Positions 11,805-23,374 are shown, counted from the first letter of the stretch. The stretch: 64,000 nucleotides of DNA from Schistosoma mansoni (GCF_000237925.1 NC_031502.1:1-64000), one strand, 5' to 3'. A program made the numbers and translations. The notes: generated by a model not told the origin, from the letters alone.

Positions 11805-12056
11805 CATTTAGATATTATAGAGTTGAAATCATGAGTCGATTGAAGCTAGACCACCATCGAAAACCTGGAAGCACTGGACGGCCGTTTCGTCCCATCATAT
11901 GACTCCTCAGCAGTGCACATCCACGATCCCACACTCGCGAGAGTCGAACCCAGGACCTAAGGGTCTAGCGCCAAAGCACTTAACCGATAGACCACTGAGC
12001 CGGTATCCAACGGTGTTAATGTTTAACTTCAACCCCTTCTGATAATTTAGATTTAT
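11805..12056. repeat. SINE-B copy, minus, with a short plus 3' end
   Basis: The minus unit runs from its 3' end (11805) through ribozyme and head to about 12036, then joins a short plus-strand unit terminus, CCCCTTCTGATAAT. Confidence 0.85.
11867..11924 (-). ncRNA. Hammerhead ribozyme in SINE-B, core intact
   Basis: Stem I GCACTG/CAGTGC is perfect, core CTGAGGA, GAAAC, stem III ACG/CGT, GTC triplet. Stem II keeps only GTC/GAC as clear pairs. The predicted cut is between 11877 and 11876 on the minus strand. Confidence 0.7.
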
Positions 12057-13100
12057 TTGAGTTGAAGCTACTAATCAGATGATCATATCCAACTAATCAT
12101 ATAAGATTATAGGGGGGTTTTTATTCGTTATTCAATCACCATTGTAACCGTTATCTCAATGGTATTTGAAATCAGAAGGCAATAATAAGCGGCGACTACT
12201 AAAGTTTATTAGCGGATAGCACAGATAACAAAGCTACAAGCATATCGAGCGAATTTGAAGCAGAGATTCAAATGTTCGTATGCGAGAGAATACAGAGGTA
12301 TATTTATAGTCAAATCGAATAAGGGCACAGTAAAGCAAAGGAAAGGCTAATAATAGGATTCGCATACATATATGTATACATGGGAAAGAGAATGACACAT
12401 CGAGTGATCTATTTAAGCTATCAACAATTTAGCTAGAGAGAGATATATATGCGTAGGCTGTTACATATGATCAAGAGTACACGTTTATACAGATATACTA
12501 ATGATCATAATGAAACAAGAAAATAAACGAATTGTTGCAGTTTGAATAACATTGTCTGTTAAGTAAGTTAATAAATGAGCTTAACCAAAATTAATCATAA
12601 TCAAAATTGATTGTAGGAGAGTTGCTATAAGATTAAGTCAATGAAGCGCAACTTCGAAATATGATCATGATCTTCCAGTTTGAACCGTTTTTTCACCATC
12701 TTCATTAAAAGCATCTCACAGAGATCTTATAGTGTATATTCTTTTTATAGGTAAGTAAATTCATAAAGAATACATTACTAAGCTCTATGACATGAATTGA
12801 ACTACATCTCAGTTGATTATTATTTTTCTAAATATACAAATAGAATCGATGTTATTACTATTGTATAGCTTGTTCCCATTATTGAATATTAGGAACCGGA
12901 AACCATGGTAATTCTCATAAATCAAAATCAAAATTTGAAAGGTATATAAATAAGGATTCCCATTAGGCCCCTAGAATGTACATCACTAAGTTAAAACAAA
13001 GAAAATAAACTAATTTATAGATGAATTTGTACACTCAATCAATGATTGATGAATAAAAACATTACAAATAAGGAAATATATAGAATTATTATTACGAAAG
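12057..13100. other. Interval without recognised genes
   Basis: 12150-12500 is less AT-rich and looks like old repeat (GCGGCGACTACTAAAG start) but matches no family here. The rest is AT-rich. Confidence 0.4.
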
Positions 13101-13102
13101 CA

Positions 13103-13218
13103 TAGGTTATGGATGCGCGCTACTGAGGAGTCCCACAATAGGACGAAACGGCCGTCCAGTGCTTCCAGGTTTTCGGTGATGGTCTAGCTTCAACTGATTG
13201 ACGCTTTCAACTAGGAAA
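13103..13218 (+). repeat. SINE-B 3' half
   Basis: 5'-truncated just upstream of the ribozyme; continues to the unit tail at GACGCTTTCAACTA. Confidence 0.85.
13111..13168 (+). ncRNA. Hammerhead ribozyme in SINE-B, near intact
   Basis: Core CTGAGGA, stem II GTCC/GGAC, GAAAC, stem III ACG/CGT and a GTC triplet are all present. Stem I has an A-C mismatch next to the core and one G-U pair. The predicted cut is between 13156 and 13157. Confidence 0.75.
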
Positions 13219-13339
13219 AGCATATGCTACATACCATATTGAACTGAGTTCATCATTGTTCCAATATAAAGAATGTTCATAATGAATTAACATGACACTT
13301 CAATAAACATCATTATCATTGTGAGGAAACTAATACTTA

Positions 13340-13612
13340 TCTACTTACTTACTTACGGCTGTTACCCCTCGTGGGGGAACATAAGCCACACACCAGTATT
13401 CTCCATCCAACCCTGTCCTAGGCAATCCTTTCCAGTTCTTTTCAATTAACATTCATCCTTTTCATACCTGCTTCTATTTCTTTGGCCTTCCTCTTTTCAG
13501 CTTTCCTTTCAGAATTCCAAGTTAGGAATTGCCTCGTGATGCAATTCAGTGATTTCTTTAATGTATGTTCGATCCACTTCTAACATCTTTTCCTATATTC
13601 AGCAAGTAATAC
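13340..13612 (-). mobile_element. RTE-type LINE 3' end fragment
   Basis: Minus-strand C-terminal coding remnant plus 3' UTR. The plus strand starts with TTACTTACTTACGG, the complement of the RTE tail, followed by the conserved CCAACCCTGTCCTAGG block. Confidence 0.85.
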
Positions 13613-13984
13613 TGGGTGAACAATCAAACTGAGTTAAGAAAAAAATATACAATCTTAACTTTTTATTAAGAAAGTCAATCAAAAGATCTCATAGTTAATT
13701 CTATCTTATCAATCAAATATCTTTAGAATGTTTACATGGTTTTTATATTTCCGGATTAGCATGTACCTTTTCAGTTAAATTAATTTTACTTGGTCAATGA
13801 TGTTGAGCTGTGTGATCACTGGCCTAAATGAATCTGTATTACAATAGACTATGTATAGTATGTGTATGGGAATTGGTAGAGATTGTAGTATTTTCATAAA
13901 TAAAGAAAAATATAAAGTGAAGGTAAATGAAAATGTTGTAATCAAACTTCAGGAAGTGTTGAATTATTCAATAACATCTATGTA

Positions 13985-14345
13985 ATGTTACTAGGGTAAA
14001 GAAAGATTTATGAGTACTTCTTTTTGGACAAATAGATCTGGTTTAAGATGGTTGATCATTATTGCTTCTACAAATTTCGGAAGATTGGAGTTTGATTGTT
14101 TATTATTCACTTTGAAAGACCTCAGTGTATCCATTTGATGTCCTGTATCAAGGAGATTTCTTGAAATGACACTGTCGAATGAGTTTGATCCATTTATCCT
14201 TGGACTTCTCAAAATATGTTCTTTGAATCAGACATAGGCTCTCCTTCTTGTCTTACCAATGTAACTGCTTTGGTAGATACATGTAATTTTTTCAACACAT
14301 TCGGTGATAACATAAAAGGGATACCTATTAATCTTTGATTGTTAT
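13985..14345 (-). mobile_element. Penelope-like element C-terminus (GIY-YIG domain remnant)
   Basis: Minus-strand translation gives SSYIGKTRRRAYV, a stop, then FKEHILRSPRINGSNSF, and ends KPDLFVQKEVLINLSLP. The YIG-KT-RR and C-terminal pattern fit the GIY-YIG endonuclease end of PLEs. Confidence 0.75.
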
Positions 14346-14394
14346 AAAAAACATCTTGTTATGGACAAGAAAATCATGGAATTAAAACAATCTA

Positions 14395-14549
14395 AGGGTA
14401 ATGTGTTAGTTAATAGTATAGCTATGGAGGTCAGCGCGCCGCAGACTCGACATTTTGTCGGAGAGATTGACACAGGCTGCAGCAAAAGAAGATAGTGTGC
14501 ACGGCTAGCAGAACCAACACAAGAACGAAAACTTTAAAGGGGGGACGAG
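14395..14549 (+). mobile_element. 3' internal region and polypurine tract of the LTR element
   Basis: Directly upstream of an LTR start at 14550 lies the purine run AAAGGGGGGACGAG (14536-14549), placed as a polypurine tract should be. The GC-richer 14420-14530 is therefore probably the residual internal 3' region of the element whose solo LTRs occur through the window. Confidence 0.6.
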
Positions 14550-15383
14550 TGTGGTGTGGGTTACTGATATCCATATCAGTAGTATATGGTGATGGTCAGA
14601 CATTGAATGTATTTCTGTAGAAGATCGATAAGAAGAGATCGGAAACGGTATGCGATTGGTACGAAAATGCATAAACCATTATAATCAGAGATTATGGATG
14701 AATATCTGCAGAAGTAACAGTTAAATTGAGACAATTGATTGTTTAGAGTTGAGATCATGAGTCAATTGAAGCTAGACCACCATCGTTAACCTGGGAGCAC
14801 TGGACGGCCAAATCGTCCTATTATGGGACTCCTCAGCAGTGCACATCCACGATCCCGCACTCGCGAGACATGAACCCAGGACCTACCAGTCTCGAGCCAG
14901 AGCACTTAACCGATAGACCACTGAGCCGTTATCTAACGGTGTTAATGTCTAACTTCAACCGATTCACGAAATTGAGCAACCATTCGCCAATGTCATCAGT
15001 GAGTTGATATTTCTCAACAGACCTGATTGAACTCCATTGGTTACTGCTTCTCACAAGAACTCCAGGAAATACCTCATAGAGCCAGACACTAGTGAGCACA
15101 TGATCATTATCAGAAGGGATTTGGTGGAGACTTTAGTAATTTCATAGATTTGAGATCATGAGTCAATTGAAGCTTCCAGGTTTTTGATAGTGGTCTGGCT
15201 TCAATTGACTCTTGATGTCAACTCTATAAAATTGCTAAAATCTCCACTAAACCCCTTCTGACAAATGATTGTTTTTTTGCAAATTAACTGTTCACTATAT
15301 GGTTCTCATATTTTAATGAGATATACTGTAATGTTGTGTTAAAGTACATTCGATTGTTCCCAACTAGTGATCTGTTCACTACA
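14550..15383 (+). repeat. 3' LTR interrupted by a SINE-B insertion
   Basis: The LTR starts TGTGGTGTGGGTTACTG and ends GTTCACTACA. Subtracting the insert and one target copy leaves about 304 bp, the same as the solo LTR at 60224. Confidence 0.8.
14745..15262. repeat. SINE-B complex nested in an LTR, with 12-bp target duplication
   Basis: Flanked by AATTGATTGTTT (14733-14744) and AAATGATTGTTT (15263-15274). Inside are a minus unit, a minus 3' end (15113-15174), then a plus arm ending in the unit terminus CCCCTTCTGA beside the target copy. One insertion event thus produced both orientations. The ribozyme at 14795-14850 has GATTT for GAAAC. Confidence 0.85.
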
Positions 15384-15929
15384 GTATTACAAAGAACTAA
15401 AACTGATTAATCAATTAGTTCAAAGATGAGTTGACTAAGGTATCCAATATTCAAAGGTATTAATTAGAATCATGAAAGTGGCGAACTGCGTTACATTTGG
15501 TGAAAACCATGGAAAGAAAATAAGATTTTATTAGAAGCATTCCCTCTCCTTATACATTATTCGGTTATGAACACGATGTCAGTCGTATTTATGAAAACAG
15601 ACTTTATTCTTAAAGAATAAGTAAACACATCAGTGATCTATGAATTACCATACCAGGTTATCTGTTTGATCTCAATTTCTTTATATAAAAGATAGATATG
15701 TATACAAATAGTAGTCATCTTTAATATTCATCTTCAAATGAACAAGACCTGTTATGTATAATTAGGTAAATAATATAATAGTATTAGTGAAACATAATTT
15801 GTTTTACATGTTAACTAATTCTTTAGGGATTCAATAATATTTGTACAACTGCTATCGATGTATATATTCTTATCACTACTATTAATAATAGCATCAGTAG
15901 CATATTCATATTTCACAAAAATAAAATCC
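15384..15929. other. AT-rich interval, nothing recognised
   Basis: No coding potential or repeat match seen. Confidence 0.4.
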
Positions 15930-16470
15930 ATGAGATCATGAGTCAATTGAATCTAGACCGTCATGGAAAACATGGAATCATTGGACGTCTGTTTCGTCCT
16001 ATTGTGAGATTCCTCAGCAGTGCGAATCCACGATACCACCCTGTGATATTCAAACCTAGTACCTATCCGTTTCCTGCACGAGCACTTAACCACTAGACCA
16101 TTGAGCAGGCATCTAACGGTGTTAATGTCTAACTTCAACCAATCCAGCAAATTGAGCAACCGTCCACCATTGTCTTCCGTGAGTAACTATCTTACAACAG
16201 ATCTGTTTGAACTCCACTAGTCACTGCTTCTTACTAGAACCCCAGGATATACCTCTTGAAGCCAGTCACTAGTGAGCATATGATTATTATCAGGAGGGGT
16301 TTTATGGAGATTTAATCAAGCGTTCGTGCGCTTGGTCCTGAATTCGAATCTCGTCAGGCGGGATCGTGGATACGTACTGCTGAGGAGTCCCATTCTAGGA
16401 CGAAACAGCCGTACAGTGTTTTCAAGTTTTCCATGGTGGTTTAGCTTCAATTGATTCATGTTTTCAACAA
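15930..16470. repeat. SINE-B divergent complex spanning a unit junction
   Basis: A minus copy at 15930-16313 runs through the junction of two units (GTGAGCATATGATTATTATC then AGGAGGGGTTTT), proof of a multimeric source. It joins a plus copy at 16314-16470. Confidence 0.85.
16370..16425 (+). ncRNA. Hammerhead ribozyme in SINE-B, variant GTA triplet
   Basis: Core CTGAGGA, stem II GTCC/GGAC, GAAAC. Stem I GTACTG/CAGTGT pairs with two wobbles. The cleavage triplet is GTA, which fits the NUH rule; stem III has an A-C mismatch. Confidence 0.6.
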
Positions 16471-16815
16471 CAATATTTTCTTCATTGGTTCCCATCTCAT
16501 ATTTTGTCGGTTGTAGATATACAGTCTTCTGTAGATTGAGTTTAATATAGAGATCATTTCGTTCACTTCAACAGACCGTTACCTTATTCCTTATGATATA
16601 TACATATATTTTATTCATTAATGAACTATTGAAGAATAAACTATCAACTTTGAACTCAATGATTTTAAAAGTAAAAAATAACCTTTTTTTGTTCCTCGAA
16701 TGAACGGATCACTCACACACACACACACACTATCTCTCTAAAATCCTTGAGTACCAATTGTTAAAATAAAAGGTGAACTAAACTGTTGTAAATATCTGAC
16801 AGAATATAATTTCAT
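16471..16815. other. AT-rich interval with a (CA)n microsatellite
   Basis: No genes. A perfect CA dinucleotide run lies at about 16714-16730. Confidence 0.6.
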
Positions 16816-17015
16816 CATTTTAATGAAGTTTTGTTCTTTGAGCTGGATGGTTTGGTTGTAGTGCTTTGAATTCAAACACTTGACTTCTACTCGAAGTTTG
16901 TGCTGATGATATCGCTCAGAAGGACGATGAATGCTCCACGACGACCAAACCATCCAGCTCAAAGAACAAAAAACTCCATCAAAATCATCCACCTAAGCAA
17001 CAAATCTTCTCCACT
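16816..17015. repeat. Penelope-like tail fold-back
   Basis: The minus arm (about 16822-16862) and plus arm (about 16937-16984) are inverted copies of the PLE 3' tail around CCAAACCATCCAGCTCAAAG. Possible target duplication TAATTTCATCA / TTATTTCATCA outside. Confidence 0.75.
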
Positions 17016-17394
17016 ATTTCAAAATTATTTCATCAAATTAAATGTTGAATTGAAGAAACTGAGAATTTCTTTTCTTTCCATTTTTTTTTCTGTTTCTCTC
17101 TTTTCAGTATAAATATCACCCCCCCCCCTTAGTAGTTATAGAAATTTTAATTTAAGTATTTGAGTAGATAGAAAATTAAAGTTTCTCTCTTTTTTTTTTG
17201 AAAAAAATTTTTTTTTCAACGATCGATAAATAAATTTTAACCAATCAAATTTAAATGACCTAAAACTGTTCTATTTTTCCATTGTTCATCATTATTATTA
17301 TACTGAATAAGTTAAATAAAAAGAAAAAAGGATACGGTCATTGAAAGTGTAGAGGAAATTTGAAATTCTTTTGTTTAATGGAATATAAATTATG
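17016..17394. other. Low-complexity T- and A-rich interval
   Basis: Contains a C10 run near 17120 and long T and A runs near 17190-17215. No gene seen. Confidence 0.5.
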
Positions 17395-17705
17395 TAGAAG
17401 GATCTAAGCAAACAATATCAAGCAGGTGGCTATTAAGATTTAATAGTCAAGTGGATAATGTGATGGAGTTTGAAGCGAACAGTATTGAATCCAAGTTCTA
17501 GAATGACCATCAAGTCTAGGATGCAGGTACATCCAGCTGACAAGTTCTAAATAGGACGAAACACGTGTCAAACTGGATTTCACTGCTAGCCACTATTCAT
17601 CTCCACTTATAATGCTTGTGGTTTAATAGCAATATCGAAGCAATCTGAATAGGATGCATGTATAGCAACAAGAGACTGATCAATTGCAGTCGTAAACAAC
17701 AATGA
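17395..17705 (+). repeat. Smα-like SINE with decayed ribozyme
   Basis: The tRNA-like head is present with a weakened B box. The core is CTGACAAG and the cleavage region reads GTGTCAAACTGG. Ends at the unit tail AATGAGAAGATACAAAC. Confidence 0.8.
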
Positions 17706-17864
17706 GAAGATACAAACAAAAAACAATTGTTTCAATTAGTAAATACTTGTAAAACAAGTAGTCGCTTAAAACAGATTGTTAGATCAATCAACATTTCTGT
17801 TACTTTAAATAACTTTCAACTAATAATTAATGATGATTGCCTATGTTTAAGTGATCAATATCAT

Positions 17865-18268
17865 TGATGGCATATGTGCATCCTGTTCGGATTGCTTCTA
17901 TATTACTATTAAGTCAAAAGCATTATAAGCAGAGATGGATGGCAGCTAGCAGTAGAATCCACGATATGCGTTTCATCCAGTTTGAGACTCGTCAGATTGA
18001 TGTACGTGAATCAATTACAGTCCTAAATATTAATGTAAAGACCTAAACAACCAATTCAAAAATGAATTAAAAACTTCACCCCATTACAAAAACTAGAGAC
18101 TTTCAGGACTCAGTAGTTAAGTAGATAACGTGATAGCGTTTAAAGCGAACGGTACGGAGTTCGAGTTCTAGATTCTGTGAAATTTAGGTACATCCAACTG
18201 ATGATTCCCAAATAGATTGAGACACACATCTTGAATTCTATTGTTAACAACCATTCATCTTTATCTAA
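17865..18268. repeat. Smα divergent inverted pair
   Basis: A minus arm (17865-18008) from ribozyme to CACATATGCC joins a plus arm (18009-18265) starting AATCAATTACAGTCC. In a dimer these points are about 12 bases apart, so the pair is nearly continuous sequence inverted once. Both ribozymes decayed. Confidence 0.85.
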
Positions 18269-18530
18269 TTGATTAAACTTTCTTGAAAGATATTCACAAA
18301 AGTTCATCTTATAAACTGTCCAGGTTTTTTTGAATACAAGACTTCAATCTCTTTACAAGACAATTTTAAATATACACAGTGATTAAATAAATTTGAACGA
18401 ATGAACGACATCATTTTATTCCATAAATTTTTACTTCTGCTTCGTTTATCATAAGAATAAGTAGTATTTAATATTTAAAAAAATTTTTTTTACTGCATCC
18501 ATGTCTCATCATAGTGTTACTAACCGGTTC

Positions 18531-19159
18531 TGTAGTGAATAAGAAAACGAATGGGAACAATCGAATGTATTTAAACACATATTACAGATTGTCTCACTAA
18601 AATCTGACAACCATACAGTAAACAAATTCATTTAGTAATGTTTGTTTGAATCTTTACATCAATGTGTTAGGATTGCAACTGGTCAGTCACTAATTGGCAT
18701 ATGTGCATACTGTGCGTATTGCCTCGATATAGCCTTAATTCACAAGCATTGTAAGCAAAGATGGATTGTGGCTAGCAGTGGAATCCAGTTTGACAATGCG
18801 CGTTTCATCCTATTTGGGACTGGTCAGCTGGATGTACCTGCATCTCAGAGTTGATGTTCACTCTGGGACTCGAACCCAGTATCTTTTGCTTCAAACGCTA
18901 TCGCGTTAAACACTCAGCCACTGAGTCTTGATAGCCACTTACAGTAAACTGTTAATTTACAAAATAACAATCAAATGACTCAATCTTGACCATTCCTTCT
19001 GCAAATATCAGTCCATCTTCTCTGATTTTATTGTTTATCAATTTGTATAGCAATTGCGCTTCTTTCCTATTCTTTCCTTATCAATCTTCTGCCAAAATAC
19101 ATTCTATGCCTGATCATTACCATATACTACTTATGTGGATATAAGTAGTTAACAGCACA
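18531..19159 (-). repeat. LTR (about 303 bp) interrupted by a Smα insertion
   Basis: Termini TGTAGTGAAT on the left and CAGCACA on the right. After removing the nested Smα and one target copy the length is about 303 bp. Confidence 0.8.
18624..18939 (-). repeat. Complete Smα SINE unit with 10-bp target duplication
   Basis: Flanked by TACAGTAAAC at 18614-18623 and 18940-18949, which fixes the retroposed unit at 316 bp: 5' end AAGTGGCTATC, 3' end AATGAATTT. The head has a good B box. The ribozyme core reads CTGACCAG (G8 changed) and the region after GAAAC is rearranged, so it is probably inactive. Confidence 0.9.
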
Positions 19160-19853
19160 GTTGTTTTTCAATTTTTCATAAAAACAGATTCATTTATATC
19201 AACCAAAAAAAAAAGAAAATGAATTAAACTTTTCCAATTTAATGATAATGTTTAGTTTTACTCTTTTTTCTTCTTTTTAAATCCATTAATTCCCCTATTC
19301 ATATAATATATAAATATTATTATTATTATTATTATTATTTTAACACCTAATAAACAATAAATAGAATAATAATAATAATAGTTGTTATGGTTTCTAAATT
19401 GATCTTCTCCTTTATACTCTCCTTCCCTCCCCAATACTCTACAATATTGAACATTGAACAATAGAATTGAATTTTGTTTTTTTAATTAAAACAAAAGAAA
19501 TGAACATGTAAACACCCCTATGACATGTAAACATAATGACATATATATATTAATATAAGTCATTTTTTGTTCGTTTTCTTCCATTTCTTCAAATGATCTT
19601 AATTATAAAGAAAAATTTTTTTAATTAAGTCAATATTCATATTAGAAGTAACATTTTCATTAAAACAAAGAAAGAAAAAAAGGGGTAAAAACGAAAAAGG
19701 GAATAGTCAATATTTAGGACAAGTAATTGATTTCTAATGAATAGTTTAAATCTTTTTTTTTTGTAGATTTTGTTCAAATTTTATGTTATTTCTACAAGTA
19801 ATGAATTTGATGACAATGGAAATTAAAAGTTAGAAACTAAGGTATTTTAGATA
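19160..19853. other. Low-complexity AT-rich interval
   Basis: (ATT)n at about 19316-19338, (AAT)n at about 19363-19380, several homopolymer runs. No genes. Confidence 0.6.
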
Positions 19854-20035
19854 TTATCAGAAAGGGGTGGGGTTGTAGAGATTGTAGTAATTTAATAGTT
19901 AAATTCATGAGTCAATTGAAGCTAGATCACCATGGAAAACTTGGAAGCAATGAACGGCTGTTTCGTCCTATTTTGGAACTCCTCAGCAGTTCACATCCAC
20001 GATCTCGCCTCACGAGATTCAAACACATGCTTTCT
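19854..20035 (-). repeat. SINE-B 3' half with partly degraded hammerhead
   Basis: The ribozyme near 19946-20003 keeps CTGAGGA, GAAAC and a plausible stem II, with a GTT triplet, but stem I has two mismatches. Confidence 0.75.
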
Positions 20036-20285
20036 AACTATGAAAATACAATATTCTTACATATAGAATGATTTTATTTATATGTTTAATGTTAATTAAT
20101 TTCTGGTGAATTCTTTGTTTTGTATTAGCTATCAAAATAACTGACTTACTTTCCATTACAATATCCTAAATGATTATAAACTATATAACAAGCTAACAAA
20201 GTAAATATATCCATTCTACTCTCTCCTACCTCAAGGTTGTACATAGAATGTCATATGTTTTTCAATCGATAAGTTTCCCAATGAT

Positions 20286-20288
<3 letters not shown>

Positions 20289-20327
<39 letters not shown>
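20289..20327. repeat. (AT)n microsatellite
   Basis: Uninterrupted AT dinucleotide run of about 38 bases. Confidence 0.95.
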
Positions 20328-20328
<1 letters not shown>

Positions 20329-20481
20329 ATGAGTGTGATTTAGCCATGACCCAATTTACGTTATCAACAAACATTATCATTGAACAATTCTGACTAAGTA
20401 ACTAGGAGAATATTTAGGTAGCTATTCCGAAATCCCATTTAGTCTTTTATACCTTAATACATTTTAAACATGAAAATTATT

Positions 20482-20716
20482 GATCAGAGGGGGTTTTGTG
20501 AAGAATTTAGTATTTTCATAGTTGAAATCATGGATCAATTGAAGCTAGACCACCATCAAAAGCCTGGAAGCACTGTTTTAAGGCCGTTTCGTCTTATTAT
20601 GGAACTCCTCAACAGTGGGCATCCACGATCCTGCACTCGCGAGTTTCGAACCCAGAACCTACCAGTCTCGGGCTGGAGCCCCACTGAGCCGGCATCCAAC
20701 GGTGTTAATGTCTAAT
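20482..20716 (-). repeat. SINE-B2 subfamily copy
   Basis: The subfamily marker reads TTTTAAGGCCGTTTCGTC on the plus strand: the ribozyme cleavage triplet is replaced by a TTAAAG-type block while core and stem I strands remain. Other B2 copies: 28895, 40783, 50992 and 60855. Confidence 0.8.
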
Positions 20717-20837
20717 GAAATGAAAATTATTGATTATTATTGTTTATTTCTCTTCTGTTTTCTTTTTCTATCTTCATTTACATAAAGCAAATTGAGAGAG
20801 AAAAAAAAGTTAAGTTTGCAAACTAAAATTATAGTTT

Positions 20838-20880
20838 TCGAGATGGTAAAGAAGATTTGTAGCTCAGGTGGATCAAGCTC
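20838..20880. repeat. Tiny Penelope-like tail fold-back
   Basis: A minus tail fragment (AGAAGATTTGTAGCTCAGG) joins a plus fragment (AAGCTCAGAGAACAAAAAC); both parts occur at 16820 and 59949. Confidence 0.55.
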
Positions 20881-21124
20881 AGAGAACAAAAACCTATCAG
20901 AAGTTATAGTTTTTAACAATAACTTTTCATTCTATTGAAGTTTACATGAATAAATAGTTGTTAGATAAGAAATAGGAAGAATTTGAAGTAAATCCAACAT
21001 TGCGCCTGTCAATATAGTCCAAGACTTTTCAAGGAAATATAATAAAACATCAAAATTATCGAATATAAATAGGTTCATGGTTCTTCAGTTCATTGTACAC
21101 TGAATAGGTCATTCAATCAACATT

Positions 21125-21510
21125 TGTCAACAAGAGACTGATCAATTGCAGTCGTAAATAACAATGAGAAAATACAAGTAAACAACACCATGCGATTATA
21201 AACTTCACCCCACTACACAAGCATGTGGCTATCAGTATTCAATAGCTGAGTGTATAACGTGATAGCGTTCGAAGTGAACGGTACTGGGTTCGAGTCCCCG
21301 GAGTGAACGTCATCTCTGAGATAGAGGTACGTCCAGCTGACGAGCCCCAAATAGGACGAAACGTGTCTTGTCCTGGATTCCATTACTAATAAAGCTTGTG
21401 ACTTCAGGCAATATCGAAGCAATATGCACAGTATGCACATATGCCAACAAGAGACTAATCAATTTCTGTCCTAAATAACAATAGGAAGATTCAAGTAAGT
21501 AATACCCAAT
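21125..21510 (+). repeat. Smα SINE with about 60-bp terminal direct repeats
   Basis: The segment starting CAACAAGAGACTGATCAATT at about 21129 recurs at about 21447, a 318-bp period, so the insertion is longer than one unit. Head A and B boxes present. Confidence 0.88.
21322..21382 (+). ncRNA. Hammerhead ribozyme (Smα type), core intact
   Basis: CTGACGA, GAAAC and GTC present. Stem I GTCCAG/CTGGAT, with a G-U pair. Stem II has one C-A mismatch and stem III a longer loop. The predicted cut is between 21372 and 21373. Confidence 0.75.
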
Positions 21511-21954
21511 GAATTTAACATTTAAAAAATGTTTAAAGTAGGTATTTGTTTTAGTGTATAAAAGACAGATGGTGTGAAATGAAAAGTGTTAAGATAGCAT
21601 ATAGAGTGTATCTCTGGTCGGTGAATTTTTAAAGAAACATTAAACTTTATAAATGATATGAATCCAAATGTCACACCATGCATAAAATGGTAGATAGATA
21701 TACAATATAAAGGAATGAATTCACAAAAAGGAAGAATGTATTTGTTTCAGTTTAACAACTTTAGATAAGACAAACTGATTAGAATCATTGAATATAATTG
21801 TTGTTATTCAGATAATATGAGATAGATAAAATGGAAAAGGATTTTAGGTTTTTATTGATTAATGATTAGTTGCCATGGTACAGCTAATTGTATTCTGTCT
21901 ATCCCATTCATATTGTTTGGATTTGACCATATATATATAAGGCTTCAGCTGTTA
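21511..21954. other. AT-rich interval, nothing recognised
   Basis: No gene or repeat match seen. Confidence 0.4.
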
Positions 21955-22260
21955 ATTTCTCTTTATAAGAATTAAAGCCTTTTTGTAAGATTCTTGTGCC
22001 ATTGAAATCAATTGTATGACCCGATTCCATCGAGTGCAATGCTATTTATGACTTGTTCTCAAGTTTTCTTATATCATCTGAGGACTTAGAAATGTACTTT
22101 AATCATTGTTTGTGTTCCTTCAACCTCACATTCAGTTGCCTTAATGTTTTACCTACATACGTTGCATTATAGTCATTACATTTGATTTCATCAACACAAT
22201 TCTGTTGTTCCTCCTTGTGAATTGGATCTTTGATTTTTACTAGTTTCTATCTTAGAATAA
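21955..22260 (-). mobile_element. Second-lineage Penelope-like GIY-YIG fragment
   Basis: Minus-strand translation gives CVDEIKCNDYNATYVGKTLRQ, NVRLKEHKQ, then HSMESGHTIDF downstream: the Cys-x4-Cys, YVG-KT and LKEH pattern of a PLE GIY-YIG domain, clearly different from the copies at 13985 and 31437. Confidence 0.75.
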
Positions 22261-22489
22261 ATTTGTTTGTCACAATTAATGATCCATTGATTATGAATGG
22301 TATATGGTTAGGACTGCCAATAATGATCGCTATTGTATACTTTAATCTTCATATTTGAGTACAACTTAAATCCAAATACATAACTTTTGTATTGAATAAA
22401 TACACACAATCTGAAATCTTGCTTAGATTACTGTGTTCATATATATATTTCCCGAAGGGAATTATGAAGGGTAACTTTTGGCACTACTT

Positions 22490-22870
22490 ATGGACCAATA
22501 TGATGTGTATATTTCCTATTGTATAATTGTTAAGTAACTTAACTATTCATATTCATGTTCCCTTTATTATGAGCTTTATTTTGGCCTATAGACTATTATT
22601 ATACGATTTACCATTCTTGAGTTATTCCCAGTCCATTAATTACTGCCTCCCACATTCACAGCCACATTTGGCCAAATCTTGTACATATGTTATCTTCTAT
22701 TTTTATGGTACGATGTGGTCAGTTTGTTTGGTATATAAACCCAGTATGTTTGAGAATAATGATTCGTATTGCAGAAGCTGTTATTGATGTTCTGGATTTA
22801 ACTGGCTGGGCTAGACAGATAGCAGGACTGATAAATACTTATGACTGCTCATACGGTTTTCGTGTATCAT
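22490..22870 (+). repeat. LTR-like repeat, copy 1
   Basis: Collinear with 33300-33740. Shared landmarks: CATTCACAGCCACATTTGGC, a TATATAAAC box after TTTGTTTGG, and a GAATAATGATTCG block. Reads like an LTR with a TATA box. Confidence 0.6.
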
Positions 22871-23374
22871 TCCTCTGATCGATAATTCACTCCTCTCTAA
22901 TAGGCGGGGATCATCACTTCATATATCAAACAAGGCACATGTACGCACGTACACGATATAACAAATAGAGCATGAATAAATCTTGGTTCATTCCTCATGA
23001 AATGGAAAAAAGTGATCATGTTGTGCCTACTTTGATTCTCTACAGATTATGTCCTTTAGAATGACGACTAAAACAATTAAGTCGTCCGACTCAGAATACT
23101 GAACACAATTAGAAACATCTATCATTTTTTATATTTTGTCATTGTGCTTTGACATTATGTGTAACTATGTTTTTGACCTTTCCATCTTTGTTATGTTGAT
23201 AAAGCCTTCAAGAGCATAGTTTTCCATAACCAATAATTTTGTAGAGAATCGGTTTAAATAAATGACAAGTATTTAGAAGTTTATTGCTATTTAGACAACA
23301 ATCATGATAAATATGTAATGACAGCAAGATTTAGATTGGTTCATCAATAGAATTCAAACTTCTAGTGTCATTTA
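22871..23374. other. AT-rich interval, probably repeat-derived
   Basis: The start up to about 22960 may be internal sequence of the LTR-like element. Nothing coding was recognised. Confidence 0.35.

Noticed and set aside
13343-13360. Telomeric or satellite (TTAC)n array
   Set aside because: It is the short complement of the RTE 3' tail.
15113-15281. MITE with terminal inverted repeats
   Set aside because: The inverted ends are two SINE-B 3' ends, and the 12-bp duplication lies around the larger SINE-B insertion.
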